A stretch of DNA of 64,000 bases from Candidatus Krumholzibacteriota bacterium (GTDB lineage Bacteria; Krumholzibacteriota; Krumholzibacteriia; LZORAL124-64-63): assembly GCA_022711765.1 (NCBI GenBank), contig JAKLEB010000003.1, positions 124,001-188,000 on the forward strand, read 5' to 3'. Within the stretch, counting starts at the first letter, position 1. Each line of letters opens with the position of its first letter. The notes below the pieces were generated by a model that did no database searches, was not told the origin of the DNA, and saw only the letters and a program-made list of their open reading frames with translations. Both the position numbers and the translations under genes were made by a program. Shown here piece after piece: positions 25,945 through 34,459 of the stretch.

Positions 25945-28900
25945 GGCGTGTCCCCCAAAGCCTCATTCAGGACCTCCGGAGCGTCTAGATGGTAATGCTC
26001 GACGCGGACGACTGCCTTCCAGGTTAATCTGGCGGGATCGTTGATTGCGTGGAGCTCCGGAGCCTCCGCGCAGTTATAAACGACGTAGAGCCAGTAGTCG
26101 TTGCCAAGGCGTTGGGCAGTCCGATATTCGTTGGCAGAAAGCGCTACTTCTCCCACGTGGGCGCGGCCTTTAACTTCGATGAATCGCACCTCAATGAAGG
26201 TGCCGGGATCATTGGGGTGAGGACGCCGCGAGATGAGATCGAAGCCACGGTTTTCCGACTCGACGCTTTCCACCACCCAGCCACGCGCTTCCTCGTGCCG
26301 GATGGCATCCCGCACGGCTACTTTCTCAACCTCTACGTCGCGCACCATAGGCGTAACCTCTGGGCACGACCTGTCAGGGTGGGGCATCACCCATGCGCAG
26401 CCGTGGTGCGCAATGTCGCCAATCGTGCAGTGCCGCTCCATCTCGAGTTGATCACGCCGCAGCTCAAGGCGGCGGTTCAGCTCGTCGAGGTGATGCTCGG
26501 CCTGTGCGATGTTCCCGGCAAGGCCCGGCGTCGTGTCGCCCGCTTGCTGCTTCGAGACTAGGTCAGCGAGCTGCAGGTTTTGGCGGTGGATCAGCTCGCC
26601 GAGCGAGATTTCCATGTGCTCGCGGACGACCTGGTTCTCCCGGGCGCGCTGCTCAGAAACCTCGTTGAGGAAGGGCGTCAGAGCACGGTTGACCAGCTCT
26701 AGCTCGACTGCCTGGCGGTCCGGCAACGCAGGCGCGACGGGTGCCCCGGTGCCTTTGGGGGCCGGGATGACGTCGAGAAGGAGTGTCGGTTGGCGGACGG
26801 AGAGCGTGCCGTCGAGGTCGGCGCGGACGACGAAGAGCTTCCGGTGGAGCGTGTTGCCGCGCCCGTCCTTGATGGATGCGCCGAAAACATCGATCCGATA
26901 CGGCTGCGTCGAATGCAGGTCAAAGAAGGCAGCACCGCGGCGCAGATCGTCGGTCACGCGCTCTCGGACGTCGGCGCGCACCACTTCGAACAGCGGGTGC
27001 CCGGGCGTCACCCACTCTAGCGTGGGGTCGTCGCCGAGCTGACCCTTGTCGAAAGTGACGCGCTGGTAGGTCTTGCCGAGGCGGCCGAATCTGGGCTCCA
27101 TCTCCTCGCCGAGCGTGACCAGCGTCTTGGGTACCTTGCCGATCCGGTAGACGTGGGGCTTGCCCCTCTGCTCGGAAGGATGCACGCCGGCGATGGGCCC
27201 GGCGGCGACGAAGAAATCCTCAATCACCTCGGGGACTAGGCGGCGTTCCTTGGCCTCAGCCGACTTGCCGATCAGGGCGCCGAGGTTGAGCTCGCGCTTG
27301 GCGAGGCCCTCCAGCGTCGAATCGGTAATCTCGCGGAAACGCTCGGAGTTGATCTCGCGGACGATGCGCTCCTCGATGCTCGGGGCAGAGAGTCGCTGGG
27401 CGTACATCTCGCGGAAGAGCTTCTCCAGCAGGTTCGAAGGGAACACCTCGCCGACAACATCGAAGACCTTATCGGTGCCGAGTTCGTTCTTGATCTCCAG
27501 TAGGCGGGAGAGAAGCTTCTGAAGAACGCGACCCTCGCGCGTGTTGACCGCCACGAAGTTGAAAATCAGGCAGTCGTGGGTCTGACCGTAGCGATGGATC
27601 CGGCCCATGCGCTGCTCGAGACGGACCGGGTTCCAGGGGATGTCGTAGTTGATCATGAACCAGCAGAACTGCAGGTTAATCCCCTCACCTGCGGCCTCGG
27701 TGGCCACAAGGACCTGAGCCTCTTCACGGAATTCGCGCTCCGCGTAGATTCGGGTGCCGGGCGTGTCCCGATCACCGATCTTCATCCCACCGTGGATTTG
27801 CGTGACCGTCAGGCCCCACTCGCGGAGCTTGCCGAACGGGCGGCCGTCCTTGCCGTCCCCTGCGAGGTAGTCGAGGGTCTCTTTGTGCTCCGTGAATAGC
27901 AGCAGCTTCATGCGCGGGTCGTCGAAGATGTGGTGCTCGTGCAGAACCTCGCGCAGTTTGGCGAGCTTCGACTCGACTTCCCTCTCCTGCAGTGCCTTCG
28001 CATGGTCGATAAGCTTGCCGAGCCGCTGGATCTCGTCGCGCAGAGCTGCGGGATCGACGGAAACGACGACGCCTTCGAGCTGATCGCGGATCTCGTTCTG
28101 TTCTTCCTCAGTCAGGTCGTCAAAGTCCTCGGGCAGCTTCCGCTCGATCAGCTCCTGCCGGTGTTTCTCGGGATCTTCCAGAATCCGTTCCCGCTTCTCG
28201 CGCATCCGCTCGAGACTGCGGCGGACCGCGTAGACGCTCGACGCGAAGCGGCGCTGGAGCATCGCCATGGTGAACCCGAGCGCGCGCGCCTGCGGGGAGT
28301 CGCTCGACGCAGCTTTGATCGACTGGTCTTCGACATAGCGCGTGAGCGCGTCGTAGAAGTCGTACTCCTCGCCGTCGAGGTCAAATTTGGCCGTGCGCAC
28401 ATCGCGGTTAGTGAAAAGCGGGTGGACCTGGCCGTTCCCGTCAGGAAAAGTGACCAGCGCTTCCTTCGTGCGACGCAAGTAGAACGGCGCCTCGTGCCGG
28501 CGCATCGCCTCCTCCAGGCTCTTCACGTCCCCGTAGACATCGCGGTCGAGGAGCGAGAGAAACAGTCGGAAGTTCTCTGGGTCGCCCTTATGCGGCGTAG
28601 CGGTCATCAGGAGATAGTGGTCCGTGCGGTCGCCGAGCGCCTCACCGAGTTGAAACGCAAGCGTCTTCTTCTCGTGACTGTAGGCGCTCATCTTGTGCGC
28701 CTCGTCGACGATGATGAGGTCCCACCGGCTGCGCAACAGGCTCTCCTTGGCGTCCTCGACGCGGGAGATCCAGGAGACAGAGGTGACGACCTGATTTTTC
28801 TCCTGCCACGGGTTCTGGCCGTACTGGCTGCGGAGGATCTCGCCGCGCATGACCTCGAACTGCTCGCGGAACTTGTCCTTCATCTCCCGCTGCCACTGGA

Positions 28901-29393
28901 AGGTGAGGTTTGCGGGTGCCACGATCAGCGTACGCTGGACCAGACCGCGAATCTTTAACTCCTTGAGGAGCAGGCCGGCCATGATCGTCTTGCCAGCCCC
29001 GGGGTCGTCGGCGAGCAGGAAGCGGATGCGAGGGAGCGCGAGAAAGTACTCGTAAACCGCCTCGAGCTGGTGCGGGAGCGGGTCGACGCGGGCAATCGAA
29101 AGCGAGAAGTAGGGATCGTATTCGTGCGCGAGCCCGAGCCGCTCGGCTTCGACGCCGAGGCGGAAGCGGACGGGATCCCCGTCGAACGGCTCTGTGACCG
29201 GGGAGACGGTGAGTTGTTCGAGCTGAGCCGGACTCAAAATCGGGTCGTGGACTTGCCCCGAGCGAAGGCCCTTCGCGACGAGCTTGACCGATTCCCCCAT
29301 AGGGATCGTAGTGATGACCTCGACTGGCTCCGGAAGCAGCGGGCCGCGGACTACCACGCCTGGCGACAGTCGATCTGACGTGGGCCGGGTCAT
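25941..29393 (-). CDS. SNF2-type helicase with C-terminal DUF3883
   Basis: 1,150 residues from ATG 29393. The ATPase has Walker A DDPGAGKT at 129-136, DEAH at 230-233, LLMTATPHKGDP and the C-terminal RecA half (EAAGEGINLQFCWFMINYDIPWNPVRLEQRMGRIHRYGQ). The last ~120 residues are DUF3883 (WVVESVESENRGFDLISR, RFIEVKGRA, NEYRTAQRLGNDYWLYVVYN), a PDDEXK-like fold with an EVKGR motif. Such helicase-DUF3883 proteins are core parts of DISARM-like and related defence systems. It overlaps the HTH gene start-to-stop (ATGA) upstream and the ATPase gene downstream. Expected to translocate on DNA and help recognise or destroy unmodified DNA. Confidence 0.9.
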   Translation of the reverse strand: MTRPTSDRLSPGVVVRGPLLPEPVEVITTIPMGESVKLVAKGLRSGQVHDPILSPAQLEQLTVSPVTEPFDGDPVRFRLGVEAERLGLAHEYDPYFSLSIARVDPLPHQLEAVYEYFLALPRIRFLLADDPGAGKTIMAGLLLKELKIRGLVQRTLIVAPANLTFQWQREMKDKFREQFEVMRGEILRSQYGQNPWQEKNQVVTSVSWISRVEDAKESLLRSRWDLIIVDEAHKMSAYSHEKKTLAFQLGEALGDRTDHYLLMTATPHKGDPENFRLFLSLLDRDVYGDVKSLEEAMRRHEAPFYLRRTKEALVTFPDGNGQVHPLFTNRDVRTAKFDLDGEEYDFYDALTRYVEDQSIKAASSDSPQARALGFTMAMLQRRFASSVYAVRRSLERMREKRERILEDPEKHRQELIERKLPEDFDDLTEEEQNEIRDQLEGVVVSVDPAALRDEIQRLGKLIDHAKALQEREVESKLAKLREVLHEHHIFDDPRMKLLLFTEHKETLDYLAGDGKDGRPFGKLREWGLTVTQIHGGMKIGDRDTPGTRIYAEREFREEAQVLVATEAAGEGINLQFCWFMINYDIPWNPVRLEQRMGRIHRYGQTHDCLIFNFVAVNTREGRVLQKLLSRLLEIKNELGTDKVFDVVGEVFPSNLLEKLFREMYAQRLSAPSIEERIVREINSERFREITDSTLEGLAKRELNLGALIGKSAEAKERRLVPEVIEDFFVAAGPIAGVHPSEQRGKPHVYRIGKVPKTLVTLGEEMEPRFGRLGKTYQRVTFDKGQLGDDPTLEWVTPGHPLFEVVRADVRERVTDDLRRGAAFFDLHSTQPYRIDVFGASIKDGRGNTLHRKLFVVRADLDGTLSVRQPTLLLDVIPAPKGTGAPVAPALPDRQAVELELVNRALTPFLNEVSEQRARENQVVREHMEISLGELIHRQNLQLADLVSKQQAGDTTPGLAGNIAQAEHHLDELNRRLELRRDQLEMERHCTIGDIAHHGCAWVMPHPDRSCPEVTPMVRDVEVEKVAVRDAIRHEEARGWVVESVESENRGFDLISRRPHPNDPGTFIEVRFIEVKGRAHVGEVALSANEYRTAQRLGNDYWLYVVYNCAEAPELHAINDPARLTWKAVVRVEHYHLDAPEVLNEALGDTP

Positions 29394-29602
29394 TGATTCT
29401 TACCTTCTGAGCTCTTCGGTTTGACATCGGGTGTGGCTGCTACGGTTCGCGCCCACTCATCCACTTCGGTGAGTTTGAACTTCCAGAACTTCCCGATGCG
29501 ATGTGCAGGCAGTCCCTTCCGGTCGATCCAGCGGTAGACAGTCTCGCGGGCAATACCCAAGTGGGCCGCAACCTCATCTACCGAGTGCCAGCGATCTGCC
29601 AT
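29390..29602 (-). CDS. Excisionase-type HTH DNA-binding protein
   Basis: 70 residues from ATG 29602. HSVDEVAAHLGIARETVYRWIDRKGLPAHRIGKFWKFKLTEVDEWA is a complete MerR-like/excisionase helix-turn-helix with wing. It is the first gene of the six-gene defence operon, and its stop overlaps the helicase start. Small HTH proteins of this type occur at the head of similar methylase-helicase operons and may regulate them. The palindrome in the promoter 70 bp upstream is the obvious candidate target, though that is inference. Confidence 0.85.
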   Translation of the reverse strand: MADRWHSVDEVAAHLGIARETVYRWIDRKGLPAHRIGKFWKFKLTEVDEWARTVAATPDVKPKSSEGKNQ

Positions 29603-29661
29603 AGGGAACTCGGCCTTCCCGCCCGTCGTCCATCGTCAGTGAAAAAGGAACATCGTCGGTC

Positions 29662-29690
29662 AGAGTAGGAGATGCTCAGCATCCTGTCAA
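29662..29690 (-). promoter_or_regulatory. sigma70 promoter with palindromic operator for the defence operon
   Basis: On the minus strand: TTGACA (29690-29685), a 17-nt spacer, TACTCT (29667-29662). The spacer contains the perfect inverted repeat GATGCT-C-AGCATC (29671-29683). Transcription would start near 29655, giving a ~50-nt leader before the HTH gene. It is the only promoter seen for the whole operon. Confidence 0.7.
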
Positions 29691-29766
29691 CAGCTACGAT
29701 CTAGCGGGGTGTGCGGTGGTTGTGACACGATCTGGGGCCCCCGGCGAACGAGGAAGAGGGGGTTGT

Positions 29767-30054
29767 TCAGCTCTTCTTCAGCGTCCCCACCACGGCAGGC
29801 AGAATCTTCTCCGCCGACCGCCCGATCACGTACCCGCCCAGGCCGATCTCGACGATGTCCCAGAGCTTCAGGACCTCGGCCTCGCCGAGGTTTGGGGCCG
29901 ACCAGCCGAGCCACCGAGCCACGATCAACCCGACGAAGACCAGCATCGTGATCGGCCGCCAGGTCCGCTGGAGCCAGCTTTGGCGTTGGGCCTCGGACCT
30001 GACGACTTCAGCAGCCGCCCGTTCGATCTCCGAGGTATGTTTAACGACCGCCAA
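29767..30054 (-). pseudogene. Phage holin (3TM type) fragment
   Basis: 95 codons with no ATG; the frame is closed by a stop at 30073-30075 and only a TTG is available. QSWLQRTWRPITMLVFVGLIVARWLGWSAPN and VEIGLGGYVIGRSAEKILPAV match the C-terminal two membrane segments of 3TM phage or GTA holins. The N-terminal third is missing, so it is probably a prophage scrap. It lies 36 bp past the end of clpB, same strand, and could be read through from it. Confidence 0.65.
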
Positions 30055-30090
30055 GGTGAGCGCCAGCCAGAGTCACGAATGATGCTCGCC

Positions 30091-32727
30091 TTAGCCCTCA
30101 GCCCCCCCGGCCTTACCATCCTCCGCCGCGACGTCATAAACCGCCGTCGCCGCGAACCCTCCATCCACGAAGTCCACCTCGACCCCCTGCCCTGGAACCA
30201 CCTCCCCCGCCAGGATCGCATCCGCCACCCGATCCTGCACCTCCCTCTGGATGACCCTCTTCACCGGCCGAGCCCCGAACCGCGGATCCCACCCCATCTC
30301 CGCGATCTTCGCCACCGCGGCGTCCGTGGCCACGAGCTTCAGGTCCTGCTCCCGCAGCACCCGGTCCACCTTCGCCAGCTCGAGCCGCACGATCGCCAGG
30401 ATCTGCTCACGCCCGAGGCTCGAGAACCTCACGATCCCGTCGAGCCGGTTCAACAGCTCGGGCCGGAAGTACCCGCCCAGCTCCTCGACCACCGCCCGCT
30501 GCCGCTGCTCGCGTCCCTCGGCGCTCTCGCCGGCCTCGGCCTCGAACCGCGCGTCCTGGCCCAGGTTCGACGTCATCACCACGAGCGTGTTCCGGAAGTC
30601 CACCACCCGCCCGTGCCCGTCGGTGAGCCGCCCATCGTCCAGGAGCTGCAACAGGACGTTCATGACCTCGGGGTGCGCCTTCTCCACCTCGTCGAGCAGG
30701 ATCACCGAGTACGGATGCCGCCGCACCGCCTCGGTGAGCTGCCCGCCCGACTCGAACCCCACGTACCCCGGCGGCGCCCCGATCATCCGCGCCACCGCGT
30801 GCCGCTCCATGTACTCCGACATGTCCAGCCGCACGAGGTGCTTCTCGTCCCCGAACAGCTGCTCGGCGAGCGCCTTCACCAGCTCCGTCTTCCCCACGCC
30901 CGTGGGCCCCAGGAACAGGAACGACCCCATCGGCCGCTCGTGCCCGACGAGCCCCGCGCGGCTGCGTCGCACCGTGCGCGCCACCTCGGCCACGGCCTCG
31001 TCCTGGCCCACGACCCGGGCGCGCAGACGGTTCTCGAGGTCGCGCAGCTTCGCCGACTCCTCCTCGACGAGCCGGGTCGCGGGGATCCCCGTCCACTTGC
31101 CCACCAGCTCGGCGATGTCGTCCTCGGTCACCTCTTCCTTCAGGAGCGGCTGGTCGCCCTGCACGGCGGCGAGCGCCTCGCGCGCCTTGCGCAGCTCGGC
31201 CGCGATCCGGGTCGACTCGCCGTACTTCAGCTCGCTCGCCCGGGCGAGGTCGCCCGCGCGCTCGGCCTGCTCCGTCTTGAGCTGGATCTGCTCCTGCTTC
31301 GCCTGGAGCGCGCGGATCGCGTCGATCGCCCGCTTCTCCTCCTCCCAGCGCGCGCGCACCTGCGACAGCTCGTCCCGCAGCTCGGCGATCTGCCCGTCGA
31401 TGGCCTCGCGCCGCGACACGGCCGACTTCTCGGTCTCCTTCTCGAGCGCGAGCTTCTCCATCTCGAGCTGGTTGAGCTTCCGCTGGAGCTGGTCCACCTC
31501 GCCCGGCACCGAGTCGATCTCCATGCGCAGGCGGCTTGCGGCCTCGTCCATGAGGTCGATGGCCTTGTCCGGCAGCATGCGGTCGGCGATGTACTTCTGC
31601 GACAGCTTCACCGCGGCCACGATCGCGCCGTCGGTGATGCGGATGCCGTGGTGGACCTCGTACTTCTCCTTCAGGCCGCGCAGGATGGCGACGGCCTGCT
31701 CCCAGGTGGGCTCCTCGACCATCACGGGCTGGAACCTGCGCTCGAGCGCGGGGTCCTTCTCGATGTTTTGGCGATACTCGTCGAGCGTGGTGGCGCCGAC
31801 GCAGTGCAGCTCGCCGCGGGCGAGGGCGGGCTTGAGGATGTTGCTCGCGTCCATCGCGCCCTCGGCCTTGCCCGCGCCCACCAGGGTGTGCATCTCGTCG
31901 ATGAACAGCAGGACCTGGCCCTCAGAGTCGGTCACCTCCTTGACGACCTTCTTGAGGCGCTCCTCGAACTCGCCGCGGTACTTGGCGCCGGCGAGCAGCG
32001 CGCCCATGTCGAGGGCCCAGAACTGCTTGCCCTTGAGGCCCTCGGGGACGTCGCCCTCGACGAGCCGGCGGGCGAGGCCCTCGGCGACGGCCGTCTTGCC
32101 GACGCCGGCCGGGCCCACGAGGACGGGGTTGTTCTTGGTGCGGCGGCTCAGGATCTGCACGACGCGCCGGATCTCCTCGTCGCGGCCGATGATGGGGTCG
32201 ATCTTGCCCTTGCGGGCGAGGTCGCAGAGGTCGCGAGCGTACTTCGCGAGAGCCGACTCCTGGCCGTTCTCGGCGCCAGACTCCTGGTCGCCCTCGTAGG
32301 CGCCGGGCGCGGTCTGGTCGAGCGCGCGGGCGAGCTTCGCCGCGGAGATGTCGAAGGTCCTGAGCACGCTGCCCGCGCGGCCCCGGTCCGCCGCCATCGC
32401 CAGCAGCAGCTCCCGGGTGCCCACCATGCCGCCCGACCGCTGCGTGGCGAGGTTCTGCGCCTCGAGCATCGCGGTCTGCAGCTCCCGGCCCGGGTCCGGG
32501 GCCTCGCGGCGGCTGATGGTGGGCAGGCTTCTCAGTTCGTTCTCGGTGGTCCGCAGGACGAGCTGCGGGTCCAGCTCGAGCGAGCGCAGGGTCGTGACCG
32601 CGAGCCCCGGTTCGGCGAGCATCGCCCACAGGAGGTGGAGCGGCGCGATCTCCCCGTGGTTCATGGCGAAGGCCTTCTGCTGGGCCTTCTGCAGGGCCTC
32701 CATCGCGTTGACGGTCCAGTTCTTCAT
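30091..32727 (-). CDS. clpB: ATP-dependent chaperone ClpB
   Basis: 878 residues from ATG 32727, with AAGGACG upstream. Order: Clp-N repeats (1-150; [25 protein letters not shown]), AAA1 with Walker A GPAGVGKT near 205 and [15 protein letters not shown], a coiled-coil middle domain (about 400-530) and AAA2 with [18 protein letters not shown] and the sensor [10 protein letters not shown]. The middle domain and full length separate it from ClpA and ClpC. It disaggregates proteins with DnaK after heat stress. The final residues (GKAGGAEG) are short of any known motif. The long opposite-strand frames here are shadows of its high GC codon use. Confidence 0.95.
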   Translation of the reverse strand: MKNWTVNAMEALQKAQQKAFAMNHGEIAPLHLLWAMLAEPGLAVTTLRSLELDPQLVLRTTENELRSLPTISRREAPDPGRELQTAMLEAQNLATQRSGGMVGTRELLLAMAADRGRAGSVLRTFDISAAKLARALDQTAPGAYEGDQESGAENGQESALAKYARDLCDLARKGKIDPIIGRDEEIRRVVQILSRRTKNNPVLVGPAGVGKTAVAEGLARRLVEGDVPEGLKGKQFWALDMGALLAGAKYRGEFEERLKKVVKEVTDSEGQVLLFIDEMHTLVGAGKAEGAMDASNILKPALARGELHCVGATTLDEYRQNIEKDPALERRFQPVMVEEPTWEQAVAILRGLKEKYEVHHGIRITDGAIVAAVKLSQKYIADRMLPDKAIDLMDEAASRLRMEIDSVPGEVDQLQRKLNQLEMEKLALEKETEKSAVSRREAIDGQIAELRDELSQVRARWEEEKRAIDAIRALQAKQEQIQLKTEQAERAGDLARASELKYGESTRIAAELRKAREALAAVQGDQPLLKEEVTEDDIAELVGKWTGIPATRLVEEESAKLRDLENRLRARVVGQDEAVAEVARTVRRSRAGLVGHERPMGSFLFLGPTGVGKTELVKALAEQLFGDEKHLVRLDMSEYMERHAVARMIGAPPGYVGFESGGQLTEAVRRHPYSVILLDEVEKAHPEVMNVLLQLLDDGRLTDGHGRVVDFRNTLVVMTSNLGQDARFEAEAGESAEGREQRQRAVVEELGGYFRPELLNRLDGIVRFSSLGREQILAIVRLELAKVDRVLREQDLKLVATDAAVAKIAEMGWDPRFGARPVKRVIQREVQDRVADAILAGEVVPGQGVEVDFVDGGFAATAVYDVAAEDGKAGGAEG

Positions 32728-33066
32728 GGGCGAACGTCCTTTCGGGGCGGGCCGGCCGGCATGGATGATCACCTGGCCGGCGGGATATATTCGCCTTGGT
32801 TTTGCACGGGGCGTGCCAGGTACGATCCGCGACGGTCGTGTGGCTATATATAAATCAGACAACAACTTGTCCGCAATTGTCGACGATTGTCGACGGTATA
32901 CGGACGGGTGTCGTGGGCCGGTGACAGGGTTTTCGCGTCATATCGACAGCACGTGTCGTGACGCGAGCGTCGGGAAGCCGGACTGCGGCGCCATAGCCGC
33001 GAAGGGTCTGGATCGGCCTCCGCCGGGCCTGCTGGTTGCCGGGAAGACGTCCGATCCTGCGCCCCA
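32728..33066. other. clpB upstream region with triple 10-bp repeat
   Basis: About 340 bp between clpB and the vapB promoter, no gene seen. The notable part is 32867-32896, three consecutive 10-bp units TTGTCCGCAA, TTGTCGACGA, TTGTCGACGG; the last two contain the palindrome GTCGAC. Just downstream toward clpB lies an AT-rich stretch with TATATATAG (minus strand near 32845-32855), a possible -10 region. The repeats could be a heat-shock or other regulatory site; no CIRCE or HAIR sequence is present. Confidence 0.5.
32867..32896. repeat. Three tandem 10-bp repeats upstream of clpB
   Basis: TTGTCCGCAA (32867-32876), TTGTCGACGA (32877-32886) and TTGTCGACGG (32887-32896) follow without spacing; a 10-bp period puts all three on one face of the helix. 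Confidence 0.75.
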
Positions 33067-33103
33067 TTGACACGACCTCCCGCCTGTCTTACAATGTAAG
33101 ACA
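33067..33103 (+). promoter_or_regulatory. Consensus promoter and palindromic operator of the vapBC-type pair
   Basis: TTGACA (33067-33072), a 17-nt spacer, TACAAT (33090-33095), then seven nt to ATG 33103. A perfect inverted repeat TGTCTTACA-A-TGTAAGACA spans 33085-33103, covering the -10 and the start point. The predicted start of transcription is at the ATG itself, so the mRNA would be leaderless. RHH antitoxins usually bind such palindromes and repress their own operon. Confidence 0.85.
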
Positions 33104-33321
33104 TGAGCAGATCCATGACCATCCGCCTCGAACCCTCCTTGATCGACCTCCTGGACCGCGTCGCGGCCCGGTCCGGCCGCACGCGCAGCGACCTCGTCCG
33201 CGAGGCGTTGCAGCGTCAGCTCGGGCTCCTCGAGTTCGAGCAGCTGCGGCGATTGATCATGCCGTATGCGGAGGCGAAGGGCTACCTGACCGACGAAGAC
33301 GTTTTCCGCGACATCTCGTGA
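33103..33321 (+). CDS. Ribbon-helix-helix antitoxin
   Basis: 72 residues. SMTIRLEPSLIDLLDRVAARSGRTRSDLVREALQRQL is a full CopG-type ribbon-helix-helix: a DNA-contacting beta strand, then two helices. The C-terminal ~30 residues (EFEQLRRLIMPYAEAKGYLTDEDVFRD) fit the toxin-wrapping tail of antitoxins paired with PIN toxins. Its stop overlaps the toxin start (GTGA). The gene has its own consensus promoter with a palindrome, and a predicted leaderless transcript. Confidence 0.9.
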   Translation: MSRSMTIRLEPSLIDLLDRVAARSGRTRSDLVREALQRQLGLLEFEQLRRLIMPYAEAKGYLTDEDVFRDIS

Positions 33322-33731
33322 AGGTCTTCTTCGATACGAACGTCTTGGTCAGCGCGGTCGCAACTCGCGGATTGTGCGCCGACCTGGTCCGCCTGGTCCT
33401 GTCCGAGCACGAGCCGGTGATCGGCGAGGTCGTGCTAGCGGAACTCGCGGCGGTGCTCGGCCGCAAGCTTTCGCTGCCGCAGGAGGTGATCGCGAGCGTG
33501 GAGGAGAACCTGCGCCGCGGCGAGGTCGTGCCCCGGCCGCCGGCGCCGTCGACCCTTCCCGTCGACGATCCAGATGACCGCTGGATCCTCGCGAGCGCGA
33601 TCGCCGGCAACGCGGACGTGCTGGTGACCGGCGACCAGGGCCTGCTCGCCGTCGCCGGAGAGGCCCCGCTGCGGATCCTCGATCCGCGGGGATTCTGGAC
33701 CCTGGTGCGGACGCGGTCGGGTTCGGGTTGA
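33318..33731 (+). CDS. PIN-domain toxin (VapC-like, COG1569 type)
   Basis: 137 residues from GTG 33318, whose codon overlaps the antitoxin stop. VKVFFDTNVLVSAV carries the first PIN acidic residue; E is seen in VIGEVVLAEL, and D residues in LPVDDPDDRWILASAIAGNADVLVTGDQGLL. These are the four acidic positions needed for a metal-dependent ribonuclease. Expected to cut RNA when freed from the antitoxin. The start choice rests on the first PIN strand; a longer frame to 33036 overlaps the antitoxin and is rejected. Confidence 0.9.
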   Translation: MKVFFDTNVLVSAVATRGLCADLVRLVLSEHEPVIGEVVLAELAAVLGRKLSLPQEVIASVEENLRRGEVVPRPPAPSTLPVDDPDDRWILASAIAGNADVLVTGDQGLLAVAGEAPLRILDPRGFWTLVRTRSGSG

Positions 33732-33861
33732 ACGCATCGCACGCGCGAGGCCACGGTTCACGGCGGTGCTGGCAAGCACGGTGTGCGGTGTGTGGTGTGC
33801 GATATACAGAATACTGCGTCTCCTGGCGCTTTCTGGCGCATATTTTTGCCATATCGGAACG

Positions 33862-33879
33862 AGTTGCGCCGGCGCAACT
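33862..33879. repeat. Perfect 18-bp palindrome
   Basis: AGTTGCGCC joined directly to GGCGCAACT, between the toxin gene and the ORF6N remnant. No promoter elements are visible beside it. Confidence 0.6.
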
Positions 33880-33990
33880 GACGATCGCTCAAATGACGGA
33901 ACGGTGAGCGGGCTCTCGTGGACGTCGGTCGACCATGCGTTCGTGCCGAGCCGGCCTCCGGTGACCGGATCACAGAGCCTCGCCTCGAGG

Positions 33991-34172
33991 ACTGAATCGG
34001 TGAAGCGGAATCGCGGGAGGTACCCCGTTGATTTTCTCTTCTAGCTGAATGCGGCCGAGAATCAGGAGGTGGTCGCAAATTGCGACCACCGCAGCGTATG
34101 GCGGAGCACCAAGAACTGGCGAAGCGTCTCGGAGACCTCAAGCGGATCGGTTTCGCGGCGGAAGATCCCTGA
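33991..34172 (+). pseudogene. ORF6N-domain phage-antirepressor-like protein, remnant
   Basis: TESVKRNRGRYPVDFLF followed, after an in-frame TAG, by LNAAENQEVVANCDH resembles the ORF6N core (xLNQAVKRNxxRFPxDFMFQLTxxE). A shift into another frame at 34098 gives MAEHQELAKRLGDLKR, like the helix at the end of such proteins. Upstream parts are not recognisable. The nonsense codon, frameshift and deletion mark it as dead. The long palindrome at 34068-34090 lies inside it. Confidence 0.5.
34068..34090. repeat. 23-bp perfect palindrome inside the ORF6N remnant
   Basis: GGTGGTCGCAA (34068-34078) and TTGCGACCACC (34080-34090) around a single central A. Confidence 0.65.
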
Positions 34173-34219
34173 CGCGCCGATCGCACAGCCAGGCGGCTAG
34201 GTTGCCCCCCGTCGCGCCC

Positions 34220-34459
34220 CTACCCGCGCCCCGGCGGACACGCCGGCCCGGCGGGGTTTCGCGCGGTCCCTGACTGCGCCGGCGTCCGGCGCGCGGCGGT
34301 GCCCAGCGCGCACCCGCTGCAGCCGCACCCGCACGCCGGCCCCGGCGCGGCGGCCGGCTGCTTCCGCCGCGGGCGCACCGACCGCCAGAGCGAGCGGCCC
34401 GCCCAGGCGACCGCGCCGGCGACGATCAGCACGGTCAGGATGGTGTCTAGGTGCGCCAT
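34220..34459 (-). CDS. FeoB-associated Cys-rich membrane protein
   Basis: 79 residues from ATG 34459, which shares its A with the feoB stop (TGATG). One membrane segment (LDTILTVLIVAGAVAWAGRSLW) is followed by a basic stretch and PACGCGCSGCALG, the cysteine cluster typical of small proteins encoded after feoB. They are thought to assist FeoB; the exact role is unproven. The proline-rich end (RRTPAQSGTARNPAGPACPPGRG) is lineage-specific. Translationally coupled to feoB. Confidence 0.8.
   Translation of the reverse strand: MAHLDTILTVLIVAGAVAWAGRSLWRSVRPRRKQPAAAPGPACGCGCSGCALGTAARRTPAQSGTARNPAGPACPPGRG

Noticed and set aside
29716-32853. A 1,045-codon plus-strand frame and a 682-codon frame antisense to clpB
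   Set aside because: Both are mirror frames of a high-GC gene with arginine/leucine/proline-rich, low-complexity translations and no family signature; clpB on the minus strand explains the region.
33036-33317. Long upstream extension of the PIN toxin frame
   Set aside because: It overlaps the antitoxin and its promoter; the GTG at 33318 fits the first PIN strand and the overlap with the antitoxin stop.
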